A DNA stretch of 17,775 nt, taken from NCBI GenBank assembly GCA_902462325.1, contig CABQBF010000045.1, forward strand, positions 1 through 17,775. The letters run 5' to 3'. The DNA comes from an uncultured Peptococcaceae bacterium. GTDB lineage: Bacteria; Bacillota; Peptococcia; Peptococcales; Peptococcaceae. Position numbers and translations under genes: made by a program. Each line of letters starts with the position of its first letter. The first letter of the stretch is position 1. Under the pieces are notes generated by a model. That model was given only the letters and a program-made list of their open reading frames with translations. It had not been told where the DNA came from and did not search any database. This document shows, in pieces, positions 1-5,920 of the stretch.

Positions 1-162
1 CGTTTTGTTTTCTGTGCTACACTATCCATGGCGATTGAGTCCTTTCATTGGATTTGGTATGGTAACTTTATTCTAATGAACTCTATCGCTTTTTTCTACC
101 TCTTTTTGGTCTCACATCTATTGTAACTCTACAGTTTTTTTATGAAAAATTTAAAAAAATGC

Positions 163-191
163 TTGCCTCCGCAGGAAAACTCTGTTATACT
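163..191 (+). promoter_or_regulatory. sigma-A promoter of rplS
   Basis: The -35 box TTGCCT (163-168) and -10 box TATACT (186-191) are separated by exactly 17 bp, so transcription should start near 198, about 75 nt before rplS. The preceding bases 1-162 are AT-rich and I see no gene, hairpin or other feature there. rplS therefore appears to have its own promoter here. Confidence 0.75.
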
Positions 192-204
192 AATTTGTGT
201 TTTG

Positions 205-267
205 AGAAGGACGGTCCGCTGTTTTACAAGAGGTAAGATAAGAACGTCTAGCGGGAAGGAGGACATG
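205..267 (+). promoter_or_regulatory. possible structured leader of rplS (L19 leader-like)
   Basis: The short 5' untranslated region can fold. CCGCT (216-220) can pair with AGCGG (250-254), enclosing a smaller stem TTTTAC (222-227) with GTAAGA (233-238). GACG (210-213) can also pair with CGTC (245-248), crossing the first stem. The 3' strand AGCGG lies directly before the ribosome binding site. Ribosomal protein L19 leaders of this size and position, thought to be autoregulatory, are known in Firmicutes. I could not compare this one with the family model, so the assignment is tentative. Confidence 0.35.
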
Positions 268-271
268 CAAA

Positions 272-619
272 ATGAATGATATTATTAGAAGTATTGAACA
301 AGAACAGTTAAGATCTGATATTCCTGACTTCAGACCTGGCGATACAGTACGTGTTGACGTTAAGGTTGTTGAAGGTAATAAAGAACGTATTCAGGCTTTT
401 GAAGGCGTTGTAATCAAACGTCGCGGTACTGGTTTAAGCGAAACCTTCACCGTACGCCGTGTCGCTTATGGCGTAGCAGTAGAAAGATGTTTCCCAATCC
501 ATTCCCCACGTGTGGACAAAATTGCAGTGGTACGTCACGGTAAAGTAAGACGTGCAAAGCTGTACTACATGAGAAACCTGTTCGGGAAAGCTGCAAGAAT
601 CAAAGAAGTACGTCGTTAG
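272..619 (+). CDS. rplS: 50S ribosomal protein L19
   Basis: This 115-residue protein is L19, a large-subunit protein at the interface with the 30S subunit. It matches the family along its whole length: the N-terminal helix (IIRSIEQEQLR), the basic beta-barrel core with FEGVVIKRRGTGLSETFTVR (residues 43-62), the segment VAVERCFPIHSP, and the C-terminal AKLYYMRNLFGKAARI. The ATG start has a ribosome binding site GGAAGGAGG (254-262) at a suitable distance. In many Bacillota rplS ends the rpsP-rimM-trmD operon. Here a promoter lies directly upstream and a terminator directly downstream, so it can be a single-gene unit. Whether trmD lies to the left cannot be seen. Confidence 0.98.
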   Translation: MNDIIRSIEQEQLRSDIPDFRPGDTVRVDVKVVEGNKERIQAFEGVVIKRRGTGLSETFTVRRVAYGVAVERCFPIHSPRVDKIAVVRHGKVRRAKLYYMRNLFGKAARIKEVRR

Positions 620-626
620 GATGTCA

Positions 627-660
627 AGGGCTGGGGAATGTTTCTCCGGTCCTTTTTGTT
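627..660 (+). terminator. intrinsic terminator of rplS
   Basis: An 11-bp stem (627-637 with 643-653, including three G-U pairs) has a 5-nt loop and runs into TTTTTGTTTT. It starts 8 nt after the rplS stop codon. Confidence 0.8.
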
Positions 661-696
661 TTATCTAAAAAATATATACGGCCTGTCTTAGGCGTC

Positions 697-726
697 ATGA
701 AAGACTATAAATTTTTCTGTTTCTGA
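697..726 (+). CDS. putative leader peptide upstream of the MATE gene (MKDYKFFCF)
   Basis: A 9-codon reading frame starts at ATG 697 and stops at TGA 724-726. Its first codons (AAA GAC TAT AAA) are the 5' arm of the hairpin terminator at 700-752, so a ribosome pausing here would block that hairpin. The ribosome binding site is weak: only AGG at 690-692. The arrangement resembles leader peptides that control erm, cat and ABC-F resistance genes by attenuation. Translation is inferred from position alone. The frame could be a by-chance reading of the hairpin arm. Confidence 0.35.
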   Translation: MKDYKFFCF

Positions 727-760
727 AATCAAACAGCGATTTTATAGTCTTTTTATTTTT
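700..760 (+). terminator. terminator or attenuator hairpin before the MATE gene
   Basis: A perfect 12-bp inverted repeat (700-711 with 741-752) encloses a second stem CTGTTT/AAACAG (717-722 with 731-736). It is followed by a T-rich run to 760. The MATE start codon lies only about 12 nt beyond, too close for a promoter in between. Any transcript of the MATE gene must therefore pass through this hairpin, which fits an attenuator. The other reading is a second, back-up terminator for rplS. The stem is symmetric with A-rich and T-rich flanks, so it could also stop transcription from the other strand. Confidence 0.65.
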
Positions 761-771
761 GCGGAAAGGCT

Positions 772-2130
772 GTGAGGTTTTTGTCGAAAAAAACTTTAAC
801 AGGCAATAAATTGCTGGACCAACCCATTTCTTCCCTGTTATTATCCATGTCGCTGCCGATGATGCTGTCAATGGTGGTGCAATCCTTGTACAATATTGTA
901 GATAGTATTTTTGTGGCTCGTTTGGGCATACAAGCGCTGACAGCAGTTTCCTATGTATTTCCACTGCAGAATATGGTATTGTCCTTAGCGGTGGGCTTTG
1001 GAGTCGGCATCAATGCGGTAATTGCTATGAACTTGGGCAGCGGAAACCAGGAAAAGGCCAATCAAACGGCTACGTTAGGCATGGCATTGACAGTCCTGCA
1101 CGGATTGCTGTTCATCCTGCTTGGTTGCTTCGTTCCTCGGCCATTTTTACAGCTATTCACCGATGATGCGCAGGTTATTGGCTGGGGCTGTCAGTATGCA
1201 GGCATCGTTTTTGTATTTTCCATGGGATATTTATTACAGGTGAGCATGGAAAAGATTTTTCAATCGGTAGGGGAAATGCTGATTACCATGGTGCTGTTGG
1301 CCAGCGGCAGCATTATAAATATTATTTTAGACCCCATATTGATTTTTGGCTGGTTTGGCTTTCCCGCTTTCGGTGTAGCTGGCGCCGCCATGGCCACTGT
1401 CATTGGACAGACGGCAGCCCTTTTCTTTTATCTTGTTGCATACAAAAAGAAAAAGTTGATGGTACAAATTCATCCGCGCTATCTTCAATGGAATGGCCAG
1501 TTGGTGTGGAAGCTTTATTACATTGGAATTCCGGCAGCGATTACCATGGCGTTGCCGTCTATTTTAGCAGGCGCTCTGAATAAAGTATTGTCAGCTTACG
1601 GTGATGTCTATGTGGCAGTCATGGGCATTTATTTTAAATTGCAAACCTTTCTCTATATGCCATCAAACGGCATTGTCCAAGGTCTGCGGCCCATTATCAG
1701 TTGTAATTTTGGCGCCAGACGCTACGACCGTATGTGGGAAGCGATCAAACGCAGCATCGCGGCGGTAGCAGGAATTATGGCTTTCGGAATGGTACTGTGT
1801 TGGTTATGGCCGGAGCAAATCATGGCACTTTTTGATGATGATGTGGTACTGCTGGCGGTAGGCGCACAGGCTTTGCCTATCATCAGTTTGGGCTTTTTGG
1901 TTTCGGCAGTCGGAGTGATTGCTTCCGGTGTGATGGAGGCTTTGGGCCGCGGCATGGCATCTTTGCTGATATCCTTATTGCGGCAATTTTTGTTGACCGT
2001 TCCCTTGGCGTGGATCTTAGCAGAATGGAGCGGGATTAACGGCGTGTGGATGGCCTTGCCGCTGGCAGAAGCTTTGGCCTTTTTGTGTGCTAGCTTGCTT
2101 TTGTGGCGGTTATATCAGGAAACTAGCTAG
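772..2130 (+). CDS. MATE family efflux transporter
   Basis: A 452-residue polytopic membrane protein of the MATE (multidrug and toxin extrusion) family. These export cationic drugs, dyes or metabolites in exchange for Na+ or H+. The N-terminal signature is clear: LLLSMSLPMMLSMVVQSLYNIVDSIFVARLG (about residues 23-53) is the usual first helix plus the YNIVDSIFV motif. GVGINAVIAMNLGSGNQEKA and a second related half (from about residue 230, with SNGIVQGLRPIISCNFGARR near 300) follow. About twelve hydrophobic helices are visible, and the length is typical. The GTG start at 772 has GGAAAGG only 3 nt upstream; TTG 781 in the same frame is an alternative. The substrate cannot be told. The upstream hairpin and small reading frame suggest induced expression by attenuation. 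Confidence 0.93.
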   Translation: MRFLSKKTLTGNKLLDQPISSLLLSMSLPMMLSMVVQSLYNIVDSIFVARLGIQALTAVSYVFPLQNMVLSLAVGFGVGINAVIAMNLGSGNQEKANQTATLGMALTVLHGLLFILLGCFVPRPFLQLFTDDAQVIGWGCQYAGIVFVFSMGYLLQVSMEKIFQSVGEMLITMVLLASGSIINIILDPILIFGWFGFPAFGVAGAAMATVIGQTAALFFYLVAYKKKKLMVQIHPRYLQWNGQLVWKLYYIGIPAAITMALPSILAGALNKVLSAYGDVYVAVMGIYFKLQTFLYMPSNGIVQGLRPIISCNFGARRYDRMWEAIKRSIAAVAGIMAFGMVLCWLWPEQIMALFDDDVVLLAVGAQALPIISLGFLVSAVGVIASGVMEALGRGMASLLISLLRQFLLTVPLAWILAEWSGINGVWMALPLAEALAFLCASLLLWRLYQETS

Positions 2131-2214
2131 GATTTTGCGAGAGGATTTTATGTCTCAATCGCATTTCTTATTCTATGTACGATAAAGAGGATAGTCAAAA
2201 ATTGATACTTGGGA

Positions 2215-2250
2215 GTAAAAAAGACCGCTTGTAGAAGCGATCTTTTTTAC
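2215..2250. terminator. bidirectional terminator between MATE gene and tRNA-Pro
   Basis: A 16-bp stem with one mismatch (2215-2230 with 2235-2250) has a 4-nt loop. The A-run on the left arm and T-run on the right arm let it act on both strands. It can end the MATE transcript coming from the left and the tRNA transcript coming from the right. Confidence 0.85.
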
Positions 2251-2276
2251 TAATTTATGTTCATGCAAAATAGAAT

Positions 2277-2301
2277 GAGCACCTATAGGATATAGGTGCT
2301 C
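2277..2301. repeat. perfect inverted repeat downstream of tRNA-Pro
   Basis: GAGCACCTATA and its exact complement TATAGGTGCTC are separated by 3 nt, giving an 11-bp hairpin. It lies 17 nt beyond the tRNA 3' end. No T-run follows directly on either strand. It may be a tRNA trailer or processing hairpin, with the terminator at 2215-2250 acting further on. Confidence 0.5.
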
Positions 2302-2318
2302 AAATTAAAGTTGTTAAG

Positions 2319-2392
2319 TCGGGGTGGAGGGATTCGAACCCCCGGCCCCATGGTCCCAAACCACGTACTCTACCAAACTGAGCCACACCCCG
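2319..2392 (-). tRNA. tRNA-Pro (anticodon TGG)
   Basis: Read on the minus strand, this 74-nt gene has a 7-bp acceptor stem CGGGGTG/CACCCCG with discriminator A. The D arm is GCTC...GAGT. The anticodon stem CGTGG/CCATG carries the 7-nt loop TTTGGGA, whose central triplet is TGG, so it reads proline codons CCN. The T arm is GGGGG-TTCGAAT-CCCTC. The 3' CCA is not encoded and must be added by the CCA-adding enzyme. Confidence 0.96.
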
Positions 2393-2408
2393 TTAACCAA
2401 CAAAAGCT

Positions 2409-2437
2409 ATTATACTGAGAGTGCGCTCTTTTGTCAA
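2409..2437 (-). promoter_or_regulatory. consensus sigma-A promoter of tRNA-Pro
   Basis: On the minus strand TTGACA (2432-2437) and TATAAT (2409-2414) are both perfect consensus boxes, 17 bp apart. The start point would fall about 10 nt before the mature tRNA 5' end. Such a strong promoter fits a stable RNA gene. Confidence 0.9.
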
Positions 2438-2596
2438 CAACTTTTTTCTTGAATTTCCGAGTTTTTATGAAATATGGAATCATAGCAAGGACCTTGAAAC
2501 ATTCTAAGTATATAAGGCTTGGGATGTGAAGAATTTCTTTTTGCAAATTGTATCAAATATAAAATTTTTCCATTTATGCAGCATGAAAGTCACGGA

Positions 2597-2625
2597 TTGA
2601 CAAGGAAGAATAAATTGCTTATACT
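2597..2625 (+). promoter_or_regulatory. sigma-A promoter of the glycine cleavage operon
   Basis: TTGACA (2597-2602) and TATACT (2620-2625) are spaced by 17 bp. Transcription should begin near 2632, just before the riboswitch. The bases between the tRNA promoter and this one (about 2440-2596) are AT-rich and show nothing else I can support. Confidence 0.85.
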
Positions 2626-2646
2626 AAAGGCAATTCAATGATATAC

Positions 2647-2825
2647 CCGGTTGAGGAATTTGGGAGAGAATGTGCATGGCACATCGCCGAAGGTGCAAGA
2701 GCAAAAACTCTCAGGCAAAAGGACTGGATTCGGACGGGACTCTGGAAAGCATTTTTGCACCGACGAAGCAACCTGCATTTTAAAATGCGGGGAATCTTTC
2801 AGGTAAAGCAACAGAGGCATGAAAA
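2647..2825 (+). ncRNA. tandem glycine riboswitch (two aptamers)
   Basis: Two glycine aptamers lie in a row, as in gcvT leaders of many bacteria. Aptamer 1 (about 2660-2730) has GGGAGAG, a P2 hairpin ATGTGC/GCACAT, the core CGCCGAAGGTGCAA, and ACTCTCAGGCAAAAGGAC. Aptamer 2 (about 2738-2818) has GACTCTGG, GCACCGACGAAGCAA, a P3 hairpin around GCATTTTAAAATGC, and TTTCAGGTAAAGCAACAGAGG. The second aptamer departs from the usual AAAGGAC element. Its P1 stem is CTCTG (2740-2744) with CAGAG (2812-2816). Those 3' bases are also the first bases of the terminator arm, so glycine binding should prevent termination and turn the operon on. Confidence 0.95.
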
Positions 2826-2869
2826 CAAGGATACTTGCAGTGTCATTATTTTCATGTCTCTGTTTTTTT
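2812..2869 (+). terminator. riboswitch-controlled terminator
   Basis: A 14-bp stem (2812-2825 with 2849-2862, one G-U pair) is followed by seven T. Its 5' arm shares CAGAG with P1 of aptamer 2, so the two structures exclude each other. It lies 60 nt before the gcvT start. Confidence 0.9.
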
Positions 2870-2929
2870 ATGTTTATGTAGCTTTTTCACATGATAAAAC
2901 AAAATAACATTTAGAGGAGGATGAATTTC

Positions 2930-4024
2930 ATGGAGAAAAAAACACCGCTTTATGATTGTCATGTAGCGGCTGGCGGAAAAATCGTGCCGTTCGGTGGATA
3001 TTTATTACCGGTACAGTATGAAACAGGTGTGATCAAGGAGCATATGGCAGTGCGTACAGCCTGCGGTCTGTTTGATGTATCCCATATGGGAGAAATTGTA
3101 CTATCGGGTCCGGATGCCTTAAAAAATGTACAAATGGTTACCTGTAATGATTGCAGCGGTATGTATGATGGCCAGGTGCGGTACAGCCCGATGTGTAATG
3201 AGCAGGGCGGCGTAGTGGATGATATTCTGGTTTATAAAGTGAATGATACAACCTATTTGCTGGTGGTCAACGCGGCTAATAAGGATAAGGACGCCGCTTG
3301 GATTTCCAGTCATTTATCCGGTGATGTACAATTCCGTGATTTATCGGAATCCGTTGCACAGTTGGCTTTGCAAGGGCCCAATGCGGTTCCGCTTTTGGCT
3401 GGTTTAGTAGCAGAAGCGCAAATTCCTAAAAAGTATTACAGTTTTGTGCAGGAATGTGATGTGCAGGGTATCAAATGTCTTATTTCCCGTACTGGTTACA
3501 CTGGCGAATTGGGTTATGAATTATACTGCGCTGCAGAAGATGGCCCTAAATTGTGGAGTTTATTGCTAGAAGCAGGCAAAGACTATGGATTGATTCCTTG
3601 TGGCTTAGGCGCCCGTGATACGCTGCGTTTGGAAGCCGCCATGCCGTTGTATGGACACGAAATGGATGACACTGTAACACCGTTGGAAACCGATTTAGGA
3701 TTTTTTGTGAAGTTGGAGCAAGAAAGCGATTTTATCGGAAAGAGCGCTTTGCTGGCTGCCGGTGAGCCAAAACGCTGCCGGGTGGGTCTGAAAGTGACCG
3801 GTCGTGGCATTGCCCGGGAACATTGTCCTGTTTTTGTAGGCGATCAACAAATCGGTATGACCACTTCCGGTACCCATTGTCCATTTATTGGGATGCCAGT
3901 AGCCATGGCATTGATTGAAAAAGAATATGGCCAGGTAGGAAACACTGTGGAAATTGAAATTCGCGGACGGAAAGTAAGTGCTGAAATCGTGCCGCTGCCT
4001 TTCTACAAACGGCCTAAAAAATAA
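2930..4024 (+). CDS. gcvT: glycine cleavage system T protein (aminomethyltransferase)
   Basis: GcvT moves the methylene group from the aminomethyl-lipoyl arm of GcvH to tetrahydrofolate, releasing ammonia. The 364-residue protein has the family's usual length and features: PFGGYLLPVQYETGVIKEH (19-37), CGLFDVSHMGEI, the GGVVDD motif (93-98) containing the catalytic aspartate, SRTGYTGELGYE, and a C-terminal barrel domain with GIAREHCPVFVG. ATG 2930 is chosen because the ribosome binding site AGAGGAGG (2913-2920) is 9 nt away; the in-frame ATG at 2921 abuts it and cannot be used well. It is the first gene behind the glycine riboswitch. A 187-nt gap holding a parS site separates it from gcvH. Confidence 0.97.
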   Translation: MEKKTPLYDCHVAAGGKIVPFGGYLLPVQYETGVIKEHMAVRTACGLFDVSHMGEIVLSGPDALKNVQMVTCNDCSGMYDGQVRYSPMCNEQGGVVDDILVYKVNDTTYLLVVNAANKDKDAAWISSHLSGDVQFRDLSESVAQLALQGPNAVPLLAGLVAEAQIPKKYYSFVQECDVQGIKCLISRTGYTGELGYELYCAAEDGPKLWSLLLEAGKDYGLIPCGLGARDTLRLEAAMPLYGHEMDDTVTPLETDLGFFVKLEQESDFIGKSALLAAGEPKRCRVGLKVTGRGIAREHCPVFVGDQQIGMTTSGTHCPFIGMPVAMALIEKEYGQVGNTVEIEIRGRKVSAEIVPLPFYKRPKK

Positions 4025-4097
4025 AGCCAATCTATTGTAGGAAGCATTGTAACATGGTTGACGATAAATTTAGACAGCGTAACAAGGATGATGAACA

Positions 4098-4130
4098 GAT
4101 TGCATTGTTTCACGTGAAACAATTGCAATC
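4098..4130. promoter_or_regulatory. parS: parS centromere-like site (ParB/Spo0J binding)
   Basis: TGTTTCACGTGAAACA at 4106-4121 is a perfect 16-bp palindrome and agrees with the bacterial parS consensus at every position. The symmetry continues outward: GATTGCA (4098-4104) matches TTGCAATC (4123-4130) apart from one extra base. ParB/Spo0J binds parS, loads as a CTP-dependent clamp and helps segregate the origin region and recruit SMC. Such sites usually lie in the origin-proximal part of the chromosome. This one is in the gcvT-gcvH gap. It could also form an RNA hairpin, but no T-run directly follows, so a terminator is less likely. Confidence 0.88.
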
Positions 4131-4135
4131 GTACG

Positions 4136-4178
4136 ATAGTTTTTTTCAAGATGAGAACTTGCCAATAGGCAAACTATA
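4136..4178 (+). other. AT-rich imperfect hairpin upstream of gcvH
   Basis: ATAGTTT (4136-4142) can pair with AAACTAT (4172-4178), enclosing TTGCC-AATA-GGCAA. It lies between the parS site and the gcvH ribosome binding site. It may shape the gcvH leader or mRNA stability. No good promoter box pair is visible in the gap; a TTGACG at 4054-4059 has only a poor -10 partner. Confidence 0.3.
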
Positions 4179-4211
4179 AAAACAAATAAAATTTTTTAGG
4201 AGGAGTTTACA

Positions 4212-4592
4212 ATGGCAAATTTGGAACAATTAAAATACACAAAATCTCACGAATGGGTACTGGAAAATGAAGATGGCACAGTGACGGTAGGGTTGACCGA
4301 TTATGCGCAGCAGGAATTAGGCGATTTGGTATTTGTAAACCTGCCGGGTGCAGGCGATGAAGTAACCGCCGGGGAAGCTTTTGGCGATGTGGAATCTGTA
4401 AAAGCTGTTTCCGATGTATTCAGTCCGGTAAGCGGAACTGTGGCAGAAGTCAATGAAGAATTGCTGGATGCGCCGCAGTTAATCAATGAAACGCCTTATG
4501 AAGCGTGGATGATTAAAGTTGAAAATGTCAGCGGCAGTGAAGAATTGCTCAGCGCTGCCGAATATGAAGCCTTTATTGCACAGGGAGAATAA
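4212..4592 (+). CDS. gcvH: glycine cleavage system H protein (lipoyl carrier)
   Basis: GcvH carries the aminomethyl group on a lipoyl arm between the P, T and L proteins. The 126-residue protein is full length: YTKSHEWV near the N-terminus, VGLTDYAQQELGDLVFVNLP (26-45), and the lipoylation site GDVESVKAVSD, whose Lys64 takes the lipoyl group, followed by VFSPVSGTVAEVNE. The C-terminal NETPYEAWMIKVE is typical. The start has TAGGAGGAG directly upstream. gcvPA begins 2 nt after its stop codon. LplA, encoded downstream, is the likely enzyme that loads lipoate onto this protein. Confidence 0.97.
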   Translation: MANLEQLKYTKSHEWVLENEDGTVTVGLTDYAQQELGDLVFVNLPGAGDEVTAGEAFGDVESVKAVSDVFSPVSGTVAEVNEELLDAPQLINETPYEAWMIKVENVSGSEELLSAAEYEAFIAQGE

Positions 4593-4594
4593 TT

Positions 4595-5920
4595 ATGGGA
4601 CAGTATATACCATCTACCAAAGAGGAACAGCAGCAAATGCTGGCTGCGATCGGTGTTGATTCGGTAGCCGCATTCTTTGCCGATGTTCCGGATTCGGTGC
4701 TGTTGAAAGAGTCACTCCATTTGCCGGCTGGAAAATCAGAATTGGAAGTGCGGCAGGCTGTAACTGCTATGAGTGAACAAAATCAGGTATTCCGCACCAT
4801 TTTACGGGGGGCTGGTGCTTATCAGCACTATATTCCATCCATCGTAAAGTATATCACATCAAAAGAAGAATTTGTGACAGCTTATACGCCGTATCAGGCT
4901 GAAATGAGCCAGGGCATTCTGCAGTCGATTTTTGAATATCAGACAATGATTTGCACGTTGACTGGTATGGCTGCTGCCAATGCCAGCGTGTATGACGGAG
5001 CTTCTGCAGCGGCTGAAGCAGTGGCTATGTGCAGAGATCGGAAACGGACTGTGGCGCTGGTATCGGCAACTACCCATCCAGATGTATTGGCTACTATTCG
5101 CACCTATTGTTACGGCGCAGGCTATGAACTGCGCGTTGTACCGGAAAAAGATGGCCGTACGGATGCAGAAGCGCTGGCACAGGCTTTAACTGCTGATGTA
5201 TGTTGTTTCTATGTACAGCAGCCGAATTTTTATGGCAATCTGGAAGATTGTACCGCATTAGGGGAAGCGGTTCATCAGGCTGGCGCCAAATATATTATGG
5301 GTTGTAATCCGATCGCATTGGCTGTTATGAAAACACCGGCTGCCTGCGGCGCTGACATTGCTGTAGGCGAAGGCCAGCCGCTGGGGCTTCCGTTAGCCTA
5401 TGGCGGTCCTTATCTGGGCTTTATGGCAGCGACCTCGGCCATGGTGCGCAAACTGCCGGGCCGCATTGTAGGTGAAACCAAGGATGCCGACGGTAATCGG
5501 GCCTATGTTTTGACGCTGCAGGCCAGAGAACAGCATATTCGTCGGGAAAAAGCGTCCAGTAATGTTTGCTCCAATCAAGCGCTGTGTGCCTTAACGGCGG
5601 CTGTTTATATGAGCACGATGGGACCGGAAGGGATCAAACAGGCTGCGGTGCAGTCCATGTCCAAGGCCCATTATTTTGCACAGAAGCTGGCGGAAATTCC
5701 AGGCGTTACAGTGCAAAATCAAGGGGCTTGGTTCCATGAATTTGTGACAAGTTTGCCAGTGCCTGCCGACAAGGTGTTGGACGCATTGGCAGCAGAAAAT
5801 ATTTTAGGCGGGTTACCAGTGCAAGAAGGCATTCTGTGGTGCGTTACAGAGGTTGTCAGCAAGGAACAGCTTGACCGGACAGCGGCTATCATTGGGGAGG
5901 TGTGCGCAGCATGCAACTGA
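4595..5920 (+). CDS. gcvPA: glycine dehydrogenase (decarboxylating) subunit 1
   Basis: This is the N-terminal half of the split P protein. With GcvPB it forms the pyridoxal-phosphate enzyme that decarboxylates glycine and passes the aminomethyl group to GcvH. At 441 residues it is close to the usual length of about 450. Recognisable segments are YIPSTKEEQQQML at the start, FRTILRGAGAYQHYIPSIVKYI (65-86), AYTPYQAEMSQGILQSIFEYQTMICTLTGM, NASVYDGASAAAEA, and GLPLAYGGPYLGF. A ribosome binding site (CAGGGAGA) overlaps the end of gcvH. Its last 10 nt overlap the start of gcvPB, which suggests translational coupling and balanced amounts of the two subunits. Confidence 0.96.
   Translation: MGQYIPSTKEEQQQMLAAIGVDSVAAFFADVPDSVLLKESLHLPAGKSELEVRQAVTAMSEQNQVFRTILRGAGAYQHYIPSIVKYITSKEEFVTAYTPYQAEMSQGILQSIFEYQTMICTLTGMAAANASVYDGASAAAEAVAMCRDRKRTVALVSATTHPDVLATIRTYCYGAGYELRVVPEKDGRTDAEALAQALTADVCCFYVQQPNFYGNLEDCTALGEAVHQAGAKYIMGCNPIALAVMKTPAACGADIAVGEGQPLGLPLAYGGPYLGFMAATSAMVRKLPGRIVGETKDADGNRAYVLTLQAREQHIRREKASSNVCSNQALCALTAAVYMSTMGPEGIKQAAVQSMSKAHYFAQKLAEIPGVTVQNQGAWFHEFVTSLPVPADKVLDALAAENILGGLPVQEGILWCVTEVVSKEQLDRTAAIIGEVCAACN

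Noticed and set aside
1..162. Search for the end of trmD or another upstream gene
   Set aside because: No coding frame, terminator or other feature could be recognised in these AT-rich bases.
2635..2907. Open frames on both strands across the region before gcvT
   Set aside because: They lie on the glycine riboswitch and its terminator, have no protein-family resemblance and no ribosome binding site.
4098..4147. Reading the parS palindrome plus the later T-run as an intrinsic terminator
   Set aside because: The T-run begins about 10 nt after the stem instead of directly, and the core is an exact parS match, a far more specific explanation.
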